A stretch of DNA of 64,000 bases. It comes from Agapanthus africanus (Eukaryota > Streptophyta > Magnoliopsida > Asparagales > Amaryllidaceae). The notes beneath the pieces were generated by a model. That model did no database searches. It was not told the origin of the DNA and saw nothing but the letters and a program-made list of their open reading frames with translations. Within the stretch, counting starts at the first letter, position 1, and every line of letters starts with the position of its first letter. The stretch lies in the NCBI GenBank assembly GCA_030015575.1, contig CM057344.1, positions 186,761,044-186,825,043 on the forward strand, read 5' to 3'. Position numbers and translations under genes: made by a program. Positions 25,291-35,730 of the stretch are shown piece after piece.

Positions 25291-27462
25291 TGTTAGTGTA
25301 TATGCCCTAGAGGCCATTACTGTATCATACTAGTATGTATATTACTTGATGGAAGCTTGGGATATTCACAGTTGTATAGACAATCTTGCTCGAAATAGTA
25401 GTATGCTACTTGGTTTGTCTCTGCTTTAATGTGTACATGTGTTTCTTTATTATATCACCTATACGCATTAGTAGAGCCCTTAGGATCTTTGCTTGATTAC
25501 CAGCGTTGTGATGGCGATCACATTCGTGGGGGCTGGGTAATCCACAAGCACATCCTTATACACGTCCCTAGTCATGGGATTATCGAGACAGGGCATCGAT
25601 ACTCCGGAGTAGACTAGCGTATGCGCTTCTCATCCCAGCACGGGAGACGGTCTGTCCCACAGCCGTCAGTACGCCGTACTTGAGATAGTATGCGGGTGCT
25701 CGTTAGGTTACGAGTACACTGGACAGGACTCGTCGAGAACTGATGGTTGGTATTATACTTATCGTCAGTTATCAGTTCCCAGGTGACATGAGTACAGCTT
25801 AGTCCGCTGACTTGACACCGTCACTTCTCCTCGAGTGTGTTCCCACTGTTGTTTGATTACTACCCTACCAAGGCTCTACTGAGTCGTGCAAACAGGTAGC
25901 AGTTGGGTGCAGTCCCGAAGCACTTGGAGGCAGTGACGGTTAGACAGGATTCGTCTCTCCCGGTATTGGGGGTTGACATCGCGCTGTGTCTAGGAGAGCC
26001 ATTACACATGTAGTCCCTGGCCAGGGCAAGCGAGACATACTGGTAGGTTTCCAGTGATGTCTCAGGGTGTTCTGGGCTACACTCTGACACGACTTGTACC
26101 GCTATTAGGGGACTGACGTTCACCACCCCCTAGGCCCACCATGCGATGTATCAGACGAATAGACCGGACTGTACGGAGATTGTCACATACAGGCTCAGTA
26201 GGAGTTCGGATGGGTTTACCTCATCGGCCTTCTTATCGACATCTACCTGGGGACCGTTACGTACAACTAGTGCCGCTTGCGGTCTGTGGTTTAACCCACT
26301 GCCAGCGTAGTGTCGAGTCTTTAGAGTCCCACACAGAGAGTTTCCCTGCATTGAGCGAAACGTGTAGAGGCCGTATGGTTTTACGTCGGAGCTACGATCA
26401 CTTACGTGCACTTGTGTGCGTATGCTGTTCGAGCAGGCAATACTAGTGGGCTTTGGTTTAAGCCAGATCCTAGTATTGCATAGATGGATTTGATTTGTCT
26501 TCTGTGCATTCGCATTCTACGGAATGCGGATGCGGATGTGTATGCACAGTTTTGAGGAGCGATGAAGGAGGAGGTGCCCCATTAGGGTTTTGGCAGTTGG
26601 TTCGGCCAAAACCGTAATATGGCACACTCATTAGGGTTTTGAAAGTTCGTTTGGTCAAAACCGTTATGAGCCGGAGACATTGTTTACTAATCCTTTTAGT
26701 GATAGATTTGTGATGGCTAATTGCATTGACCATTTGACCACTTGGATCTCTCTTGACTTTGTTGACCCGTTGACCGTGTTGACCATTGACCTTCAAGAGA
26801 GATCCACACTCTTCTTTCATTTTCTTTTTATTTCTTGTGTTATGATAATGGTCAATTCAATGTGCCATCAACTTCTATCATGATAGGATTAGTAATGATG
26901 ATTTTGTGTATTATTGGAACCATGGTTCAGTTCTTTTAGCTTAATCTTTTCATTATTCTCTTCTCATTCTCTCTCTTGAAGTGAGAAGAAAAAGAAAAGC
27001 TTCATGGTTGCTAAGTTTCTCCTTCTTCTTCCTCCTCTTGATCTCATCTTTTGATCTCATGTGTTGAGAGAAAAATATCCCACAAAGACAAACACATCCA
27101 TATATCTCCTCTACACATCCTAGGGCTTCTTGACTAGCAATCACTTTGCCCTAGTTGCCTCGGCTTGAGGTGGAGCTCGGTGTACATCTCTCGGGTGGAT
27201 CGTCTTCGACTCAAGGAGGCCGCGGAGGTGACCAAAGCCCGGATCAACCCTCGGAGCAAGCAAGGAGAAGAACAACAAGAAGAGAAGGAGTTCAAGTTGT
27301 GGTATAACCCCTAACCGAGTAGATAAATCTCTAGTTAGGATGCTAGTGTGTTATTTAGCAAAGATCCGGCTTTTACGGTCCATGTTACCAAGTCTAGAAA
27401 AAATTTTGTTTTACCGTTTCCGCAACCCCGAAAGTACCGGGAGAGGTAACGTGGACCTAACA
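25291..27462 (+). repeat. Copia-5 3' LTR
   Basis: 2,172 bp, same length as the 5' copy, with about 56 differences counted by eye and no net indel. It is preceded by the polypurine tract AAGTGGGAGAT and followed by GGACC. Confidence 0.97.
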
Positions 27463-27467
27463 GGACC

Positions 27468-28146
27468 AATCTGTCAGTCTCCTCGTCGGAAATCTCAACG
27501 ATTGGATGGTCCTGTTTCTATGCACTGCAGGTCTCCAAACATTCCAAGAGCTGACCAGAAAAGTCCAGATGTTGGAGCGCTCAAAGCAGGAGTCCTCCTC
27601 GGATTCCCAAAATAACAATAGGTCCTGGAGAAACCGAAAGGACGATAATCGCAAAGTCGGAAATCCCGACGATTCTGAATCTTTCAACACTTCGGCTAAC
27701 CAAAATAAGCAAGGGATGAGCGGGCCTAGTGCCAACCAGCCTCGGAAGCCAGTGTTTGAAGAGGGAAGAGAATCTCCACTAAAGAGAAGCTGGATAAGAT
27801 GTATTCCTTCAGAAGGGACAAAATCCATAAAATATTCAAGGACGCCTTGAGGAACGGTCTACAATTGCCAGAGTCAAAAAGACCGCAGGAAGCGAATATG
27901 ACCGACGACCCCAAATACTGCCCCTGTCACAGAGTGATAGGTCATGCCATTGAGGACTGCTTCGTCTTCAAAGATTGGGTCGAAAAGCAATACAAGGCAG
28001 GAGAGATAGAACTGTATAAAGGCGTGTTAACAAATAGTCCAGCTGCAACCGCCAATTTCATACAAATGAAGACCGAAGTTCTTCGTGAAACTGATTCTCT
28101 CAGACATCTGCCTTTCTCCGAAAACAATCGACCACCACGTCATTAA
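27468..28146 (+). pseudogene. GAG-1 gag, second part with Cys/His motif
   Basis: Continuation of the GAG-1 gag after Copia-5. A basic, Asn/Ser-rich stretch is followed near 27915-28000 by CPCHRVIGHAIEDCFVFKDW, the C-x2-H...H...C pattern that replaces the usual zinc knuckle in many plant gypsy gag proteins. No protease follows; coding similarity ends at about 28146. Confidence 0.75.
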
Positions 28147-28183
28147 ACTGGGAATAATCGACCTCTAAGTCGTTAAACTGGGA

Positions 28184-28185
<2 letters not shown>

Positions 28186-28220
<35 letters not shown>
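28186..28220. repeat. (TA)n microsatellite in GAG-1
   Basis: A TA run just after the gag region, followed by A-rich DNA with several short repeats of GCCGAAATGATGGGGCAA type (28258-28410). Confidence 0.9.
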
Positions 28221-28223
<3 letters not shown>

Positions 28224-28429
28224 AAAAAAATGTGTAAATAAAATAAAAATAAAGAAAAGCCGAAATGATGGGGCAACTCGCAATAAAAATCAGCGAGTAA
28301 AATAAAGATGAAAATAAAGCCGAAATGATGAGGCAACCGCGAATAAAAGCCGAAATGATAGGGCAATCGCGATCTTCGTGATAAGAAAAGCTGAAATGAT
28401 AGAGCAATCGCGGTAAAACAAACAAAAAA

Positions 28430-29600
28430 AAAAAACGGCGAATGATGAGTCGCTCCTGGTACCATATTCCAGTGCAGCGATGCAGACGCCAACCAAAATC
28501 TAGTTTCCTAAAATTCTTCCAGCCTTACGGTTAGTCTCCAAATTGACAGCCGTATACAATCCATGGGCTCAAATAATTCTCAGCATATCCATGCCCCACC
28601 GCAATCACCAGTCCCGCGGTTGGTCTCCGCCCTTAGAATTATGCTCCATTGAAAAGACCCAATCATGTGTCCTTACGATGCATGAAGAGAACAAACCTTC
28701 GTGGGATTCTTACGACTCACCAAGGAAAAACACACTTGGGGGTCCTCACGACTCCCAAGGAGAAAATACAGCTACGGGATCCTTACGACTCGTAGAGAGA
28801 AAATGCTTTTATGGGATCCTCACGGCCCATAAAATTGAAAAGCCTTAGGTGATAGAGATCTAAACCTGTCTCCTAAGCCATCGCTCCCCAATCCCTAAGT
28901 GTCGAATGATGAGTCGCTCCTGGTACCATATTCCAGTGCAGCGATGCAGACGCCAACCAAATTCCAAATCCCATACCCCAACGGCGAATGATGAGTCGCT
29001 CCTGGTACCATATTCCAGTGCAGCGATGCAGACGCCGACAAAGTCCCAAAAATTTTCCGGCCCTACAGTCTGGATCATACATCCTGCAAAACCGTATACA
29101 ATCTACGGGCGTAAAACAATCCCAATCTCTCCTAAGTCTTATCGGTGAGACCACATTCAAAGTCCCACCAAAAAAAAAAGAAAAAAAAAGAAAAAAAAAT
29201 GGGCACGGATGAAAACCCGAAAGGGCTCCATGAGTAAAAACAGCAGGACTGCCGGCGAGTTTGTGAAAACCCGAAAGGGCGCAAACTCGTAAAAAAGAGA
29301 TGAAATACACCCGCAAAGTCCTCTCGACTTTGTGAGAAGAAAATTCCCGCGTAAGATCCTTACGACTCACAAAGGAGCAACACACTTAGGAGTCCCCACG
29401 ACTCCTAAGGAGAAAATACACCTACGAGACCCTTTCGACTCGTAGGGAGAAAATGCTTTTATGGGACCCTTACGGCCCATAAAATTGAAAAGCCTTAGGT
29501 GATAGGGATCCAAACCTGTCTCCCAAGCCATCAATTCCCAAATCCTCTCATGGCAAATGATGATTCGCTCCTGGTACCATATTCCAGTATAGCGATCCTG
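28430..29600 (+). repeat. Direct repeats and hairpin array in GAG-1 non-coding region
   Basis: A module with AATGATGAGTCGCTCCTGG recurs at about 28441, 28906, 28987 and (one change) 29547. A larger block (about 28690-28930 and 29335-29570) is repeated with an offset of about 641 bp. It contains successive short inverted repeats around a CCTCACGAC-like loop: CTTAGGAGTC/GACTCCTAAG at 29385-29409, CCTACGAG/CTCGTAGG at 29421-29446, TTTTATGGG/CCCATAAAA at 28807-28834, CAAAGTC/GACTTTG near 29315. Stems differ from one hairpin to the next while complementarity is kept. Confidence 0.75.
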
Positions 29601-29639
29601 ATGTCAACCCAAATCAAATCAAACCAACAACCTCTGCGG

Positions 29640-30480
29640 CGGACTCATGCTTCGTCCCAGAATTTCCCCCGTATCGAAATCATGCTTCGCCTCGGGATAT
29701 CTATCTTCCCTGTCGAAATTATGCTTCGGCTCGGAATCAACCAGCGACCTCCTCGTCGGAATTAAACTCCGCCTCGGAATCAAGTCGACCAACAAGCTCT
29801 GCGTCAGAATCATGCTTTGCCTCGGAGTATTTTCCTTCCCTGTCGGAATTATGCTTCGCCTGGGAATCAACCTCTTCATCGAAATTATGCTTCGGTCAGA
29901 ATGTCTGCCACTCTTCGGAATAATGCTCCGATCTCTGGAATCATACTCCGCTCTTCGGAATGATGCTCTGAAGCTCGGAATGATGCTCCGATCCTTGGAA
30001 TCATGCTCCGCTCTTCGGAATGATGCTCTGAACCCGTGGAATCATGCTCCTATCCACGGAATGATGCTCCGAACCTCGAAATGATGCTCCGATCCCTGAA
30101 ATCATGCTCCGCTCTTCGGAATGATGCTCCAATCTCCTGGAATCATGCTCCGTGCTTCGGAATGATGCTCCGATCCCTAGAATCATGTTCCGTGCTTCGG
30201 AATGATGCTCCGATCCTTGGAATCATGCTCCGCTCTTCGAAATGATGCTCCGATCCTTGGAATCATGCCTCCACTTTTCGGAATTATGCTTCGACTCTTC
30301 GGAATGATGCTCCGACCTTGGAATTATGCTCCGCAAATCGGAATGATGCTCCGATCCCCGGAAATCATGCTCTCCGAGGGATACTCCGACATTGGAATTA
30401 TGCTCCGCGAATCAGAATGATGCTCCGATCCCCGGGAATCATGCTCCCCGGGATGATGCTTCTCCCCTGGAATGATGTTC
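29640..30480 (+). repeat. Minisatellite of 20-21 bp units in GAG-1
   Basis: About 28 imperfect copies of a unit like GGAATGATGCTCCGATCCTT, alternating with GGAATCATGCTCCGCTCTTC, fill 29895-30480; a looser version with GCTTCG spans 29640-29890. Alternation suggests a 40-bp higher-order unit. Small frames reading through it are repeat artefacts. Confidence 0.85.
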
Positions 30481-30550
30481 CACCTCGAAGTCCAACTTCA
30501 AGCTCCATCAATTTCGTGCACACAACTCATGCATACAGTGTGCATTCATT

Positions 30551-30563
30551 GATGGGGGCACTT
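30551..30563 (+). other. Polypurine tract of GAG-1
   Basis: GATGGGGGCACTT immediately precedes the 3' LTR. This is the expected place for plus-strand priming, though the run is short. Confidence 0.6.
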
Positions 30564-32052
30564 TGTTGGGGTCAAAATTTGCACCCCTAGTTGACCAAGT
30601 CAAAGTCAAGATCAACCCCAAGCCAGGTGGGCCCAAGCCCAGATCAAGTGGGCTCATGCCCGAGTCGAGCCCGAACATAAAGCGGCCGGCCCTTCCCATG
30701 CCAAAATAAAAAATCATGTAACAAATAATTTTCATGTAATTTTTTGTGCACGAATGTATGCAAAATGGGCATAAAGCCAATATTTTGTAAGCCCATATCT
30801 TATGTGCAAAAAAGAAATGGCACATGAGCCATGGGATGGACAAAATGCCATTTTGTAAAGCCCAATGGGCTATATGTAAATATGTAAGCCTATATAAGGC
30901 AACATGATGAAAATACCTAAGATACTTTTTTCATTCCCCTCAAAAATCTAGGGTTTGTGCCTCTTTCCCCTATCTGAAGGTTCTAAACCTTCTTCTTTCT
31001 TTTGAATTAAATCAAGAGTTTTACTCTTCCTTCTCCAAAACTAAATAGTTTTCACCATAAAACCCATAAAGGGGAGCTTAGATCTCCCATCAGATCTCAA
31101 AAAGAAGAGATTTTTAAAATCTCACATCTCTTGATCTTCAAGATCCTGTCAACAGAGAAGGAAGAAAGAGGCTCATATCCGAAAACCCCATTTTTGGGAA
31201 GACCCAAGGCTCCAAAGAAGAACCCCTTTCATCAACTCCAAAACATCTTAGGAGTTTAACCCCACTCTAAATCCTCTTTTGGGATTTTAAATCTTATTTC
31301 TGGGGCTAAAATCCTTTTTTCCTCGCCGGCACCCAAGCGTCCGAGCGCCCAGCGCCCACGTGCCGGGCACGTGGTGCGCTAGCACTCGAGCGCCTTACGC
31401 TCAAGCGCCCAGCGCCCACGTGCCGGACACGTGGTGCTCTGGCGCTCGAGCGCCTAGCGCTAAAGCGCCCAACGCCCACATGCCGGGCACGTGGTGCGCC
31501 AGCGATCAAGTGCCCAGCCCCCACGTGTCGGACACGTGGTGCGCTAGCGCCTCAGCACACAGCGCTCGAGCGCTCGGCGCTTGCGTGCTAGGCACGTGAG
31601 GCGCTGGCCCCAAGCATCCTTTGGGCGCTTTCCCCCTTTACACACACACACACGCATACTCTACAACACTGTCCCTCTCAAAAAAATTTGGGCCGAGACG
31701 CTGCCCCGCACCCCATAAAGGGGCTGTTAGCCCCCTTAACCCCCAGCCTGCTATCCGAGTAGCGGGACCCCCGTAAAAACTCTGCGTGGCTCCCAATATA
31801 TCCAAGCCCCCTCTAAAACAAAACACACGTACACCACACATTGAATTCGCATGACCAGTTTAACCCGTCAATCGGAGGTTCCCTCGCTTTAAAGGCGAGG
31901 GGTAATTAACGGCAGCATAGTCCGCAGCTGCCGGAGATTCGGATCCCCACAATCATTAAACCCCGGCCTACACTATGCAGGGGGAATCTGTAGTATGCTT
32001 GACAAACACGCGCGTATTCCCATCTCAATGGGGTGACGAAAAACACCCTACA
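30564..32052 (+). repeat. GAG-1 3' LTR
   Basis: 1,489 bp, paired with 14321-15847. It keeps a good TATA box (CTATATAAGG near 30890) and the CACGTG array. It is followed by GACAC (32053-32057) and the resumed Copia-4 LTR. Confidence 0.93.
31340..31600 (+). promoter_or_regulatory. CACGTG (G-box) tandem array in GAG-1 3' LTR
   Basis: Same 60-bp-period array as in the 5' LTR. CACGTG cores lie at 31357, 31368, 31417, 31428, 31488, 31522, 31533 and 31593. Confidence 0.6.
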
Positions 32053-32057
32053 GACAC

Positions 32058-33673
32058 TGATACAGGTTAGTCTGGAGATCTGAGATCGTCATAGAGTCTC
32101 ATGTGTTCTCCCACTATGCTTTGATTTTCACCCTACCATGGCTCTACTGAATCGTGCAAACAGGTGGCTTTTGGGTACAGTCCCGAGACATGTGGAAGCA
32201 ATGAGCGATAGGAAGGGTTTCGTCTCTCCCGGTATTAGGGGTTGATGTTGCGCTGTACTCGATTGGCTATATCAGCAAGTCCCTAGTCAGGGCTGATGAG
32301 ATTTACTGATAAGTGTTATCGGTAGTTTCTCGAACTGTTATAGGTTATACATCGGCATAAATTATTGAGTTATTGGGGTCGACGATACCATCCCTAGACT
32401 CGATATGCAGCATATCTGACGAAGAGACCGGACTGTACGGTAAGTGTTACGGGTTGGCTCGACAGGAGTTTTGAAAGGTTCGCTTGTTTTTCTTCTGCTC
32501 GCTCAATACCCGGGTGGCCGTTACGTTTAGCTGACCGCTTGCGGCTTGTGGGTGTTTGATATGATCATCGCCTACTGCCGGCGTATTGACGAGTCTTAGA
32601 GCCCCACAAAGGGGTTACCTAGCTCAGGCGAAACGATGTGGGGGTGCAAATGGTGATATGTGCGCATGCCTGATTAAATACGTGTATATGATACCGCATT
32701 ATAATCTGGCGTTTTCTTTTGGTCGGGTCATATGTGATATGACCGATATATTAAATCAATTGTTGATTTAATATTAATGACCATTAGTCTTTTCACTTAT
32801 AACCTTTTCTTTATTTATTGTATGCATGAATGTATGTATGTACATATGTTGATGTGTATGCACACATGCATGCATACATGTGTCATGGTGATGATACATT
32901 GGAGTTGGCTATGCAAGAATCATATAGTTTAGATATTTATTTTGATTATTGATTAAAGAATTAATTAGGATTATATCATGGTTGCTTTATTTCTACATAC
33001 TTCCATTGTTGACTTTGACTTGAACCATGGTTTGATTACTACACTTAAACCATGGTTTAATCTCTACACTTAACCATGATTTAATCTTTACACTCTTCCT
33101 TAACCAATTAACAAAATATCTAGATATTTTACAACCATGGTTATGAGTGAGTAGACTCTCTCATATATTGATTATTCTTTCTATTATTGGCATAAGAATT
33201 TTATCTTGAGCTTGCTTAGCCTTCTCCTTCTTCTTTCTCCTCCAAAGCTTACTACCTTCATAAAAGTGAGTTAAGGAGATAAAAAGAATTTTTTAAAAGT
33301 GAGATCCAAAACCACATCATCAATCTACACTAGTTTAGTCTACTAGTTTAAGTTGTTTTGCATCACTTCTACTTGTTCTAGTAAAGCAAGGAGCTTGAGC
33401 CAAGGTAGTCCGCGGTGGATCATCGTGGACAACAAAAGACTCAAGCGAACCCGTCCAAACACCGAGTTGAACCAAGGAGTCTAGCAAGGAGGTCTACAAA
33501 AGTTGTATTTACTTTCACTTAGTGTTAGATTCTTGTTATAGTATGAGATACTATTTTTGTTACTCTAAACATCTAGTTTGATCCTAAGTTGGTTTGCTTA
33601 GCATCGTAAAAAATTTAATTGTAGCATGTTTGATGCAAGACAAACCCTTGTGTGGTGCTATGCAAACCCAACA
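32058..33673 (+). repeat. Copia-4 5' LTR, second part
   Basis: Resumes the LTR after GAG-1 and aligns with the rest of the 3' LTR to 41803. Together with 13796-14320 it makes about 2,141 bp against 2,129 bp for the 3' copy. It contains three AACCATGG-type palindromic repeats (33024-33080) and two TTGAC cores near 33008. Confidence 0.93.
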
Positions 33674-33674
33674 G

Positions 33675-33687
33675 TGGTATCAGAGCC
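33675..33687 (+). other. Primer binding site of Copia-4
   Basis: TGGTATCAGAGCC, one base after the LTR end at 33673. Confidence 0.93.
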
Positions 33688-35728
33688 AAGCTAGAGTTTT
33701 AAGGTAACCTAGATGACGTTAAAAACTTCGAACGGACATCGATTACATGGAAAAATCCTTCTCTGGGAAATTTTCAAAATGTTGAATTTTTCACATTCAA
33801 AATATTCAGAAAATCAAGCTGGTAATTCTATGGACCCTCTAGAAAAACGATACCCTAACTCGATTAAACGACCGCGGAACCGCGGCAGAAATGTGCTTTT
33901 GGCGACGGTTCCGCGGCGCCATTTGTGAGGCTCGGGTCGGCCCTTCTACGGTTGGTCCATAGGTACTGTGGCATGCTTCTGGGTAATTTTAATTCTGCTC
34001 AGGTGTTGAGCTTCTCTGTGAATTTTCTGGGTCATTGATCGATCAATCAAATGGTTTAACATCGCCTAGATTTGTATGATACTTATTTCTGCGACCGTAA
34101 GTGTGGTGTGTAGTGTATCGCCGGTTTAGTTGTTATATGTCAACGACAATTGGGGTACGCATATTTACTTACGTTGATGATATGTGATGTTATGTGTTGC
34201 TGTGATATGATGTGTAGGATCGTCGTGATTGAATGACCGGGGTTTTTATGTGAGATGGGATTTTTTCTTTTCATTCATGTAAAATTCATTTGTATGTAAT
34301 ATTCTTTTATTGGGGCACATCCGGGTTGAGGATGATGTTACCTTGATGTATATTATTTACTTTTCCGTATTAGAATAGACCCAAGGTGGGGAGCACAAGT
34401 GACCGGGTTCTAGAGTCCAGTGGGAGACCATCTCGATGAGTCGGGACCGGGTCTCCTAACTCTAGAATTGGTAGGGTCGCTTGCCACTCTCGTAGGGGTC
34501 TAGAAGGTGGGATTGGCTATTCATCACGACCGTGAAATCCTTTTTTTCTATCGTTGGCAAAATAAAAAATACGGAAATCCTAGTATATCCTATATGTTCA
34601 TATATGTGCTTCTGATGTTTATATTCTGTGATGAGATCGCTTTATATGATGAGACGAATAGTATTATTATATATATATGATATATAATAAGCGTTACTTA
34701 TGTTTTACATCCGCGCTAGTCCCGTCCCGGTGTGCCGTTAGTTAAGTAATCTAACGGTGCATAACGGGACACCGTGGCAAATGTGAATGGCATAAATGTA
34801 CGTTCTATTTTCGTTTCTTTTCTGTAATGGCTTAAAAACTTAAATGATGGGACTACATTAATATGATTAATGTAAGGAAAAATAAACCTAAAAAATGTTG
34901 TAGAATCGAATTTGAAAACCACTCGGCTTTTTACGAAAAATCTACATTTCAAAATTGTGGAGCTTAAGCCACTCTTTTTGAAAACCGTTTGATTCTACAA
35001 CGATATCAAGTTCAAAGCGTTAAAGGTTTTCTTAAAGACCATCCACAACCCTCTATCATTTTAGGAAGTAGAGTACTTAATATTCATGCTACGTTTGTTG
35101 ACTATAGTTAAGGCGTAGTGTACAGTAGTTAAGTGATGTCTTCTTACACTGCATATGATGCAGATTAATTAGGACATTCATATGGCTTTGTTGACCATAG
35201 TTAAGGGTCATGTGGGTGGGTCTAATTAATCATGAAATGACGGGTTGAGCTTGAATGGTGCTTGTGATTTGTTGACCATAGTTAAGGTCATGAGTACTAG
35301 GGGTAAAATCCATATCGGGAGTTTCAAGAGTTGAAATTTGCAATGAGATTGCATACCTTCCATATGATGGTTGGATCCCGATCCCACCGTGAGCAGGAGT
35401 TGCTCCCAGGAGAGTTGTACTTTACAATTAGCTAACCCATTAGATGTCTAGAAAGGTGTCAACGGGGCTACGCCTCTGGAAAAATGAGGTTCATTTTTAT
35501 TAGGTCCGTGCGAAAGCACGGGGAACCTCCCTCAAGTACCGACACTGGCCTGGCTGAACGGTTAGCGAAGTTGTAGAATGTAATTAATCCTGACTAGTTT
35601 TCCTTTTAAGGTTTGATGGGAAATTTGATAAAAGCAGTGTGAGACATCGATTAGATAAAATAATAACCAATCCGATCTTTGCAAGAGCTTTCGCTGAGTA
35701 TATTCTTTTCTCTCTTAATGGCAGATAC
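33688..35728 (+). other. Copia-4 untranslated leader
   Basis: About 2.0 kb, near-identical in order to the Copia-2 leader (9029-10959) and related to those of Copia-1, -3 and -5. It has no coding frame of note. It contains the stem-loop cluster and, like the others, the GACACTGGCCTGGCTGAACG block (35541) shortly before the start of gag. Confidence 0.8.
35089..35294 (+). other. Copia-4 leader: three stem-loops (best preserved)
   Basis: Hairpins at 35089-35118, 35179-35214 and 35261-35294. Lower stems pair CTACGT with GCGTAG, CATATGGCT with GGTCATGTG, and CTTGTGAT with GTCATGAG, completely if G-U is allowed. All have a TTG bulge, a TTGAC/GTTAA apical stem with a 4-nt TATA or CATA loop, and one unpaired G. 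Confidence 0.75.
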
Positions 35729-35730
35729 CA

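Larger units (their letters stand above)
17557..27462 (+). mobile_element. Copia-5: youngest Copia element, complete LTR to LTR
   Basis: A plus-strand 9.9-kb element with LTRs of identical length (2,172 bp each: 17557-19728 and 25291-27462) and ends TGTTAG...CTAACA. The target duplication is GGACC (17552-17556 and 27463-27467). Parts: primer binding site 19730-19742, leader to about 22010, pol 22017-25276, polypurine tract 25280-25290. By hand the LTRs differ at about 56 sites (2.6%), mostly transitions, giving about 1-2 million years at 0.7-1.3e-8 substitutions per site per year. Coding is broken by only about two or three lesions. The main gag domain is not visible. Confidence 0.95.
14321..32052 (+). 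mobile_element. GAG-1: non-autonomous LTR retrotransposon with gag only, interrupted by Copia-5
   Basis: LTRs at 14321-15847 and 30564-32052 begin TGTTGGGG and end CCCTACA. The target duplication is GACAC (14316-14320, 32053-32057). Its interior is about 4.8 kb once Copia-5 is set aside: a candidate primer site, a gag region and 2.4 kb of repeat-rich non-coding DNA, with no protease, reverse transcriptase or integrase. This matches the plant class called TR-GAG elements, which depend on other elements' enzymes. The gag resembles the Ty3/gypsy type. The frame is broken in several places. LTR divergence is about 4.6% in a 545-bp sample. Confidence 0.88.

Noticed and set aside
28430-29600. CRISPR-like direct repeats
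   Set aside because: Plant nuclear DNA; spacing is irregular and the repeats are part of an LTR element.
29647-30245. Repetitive frames rich in MLRSLES-type units
   Set aside because: Translation of the 20-bp minisatellite; not a protein.
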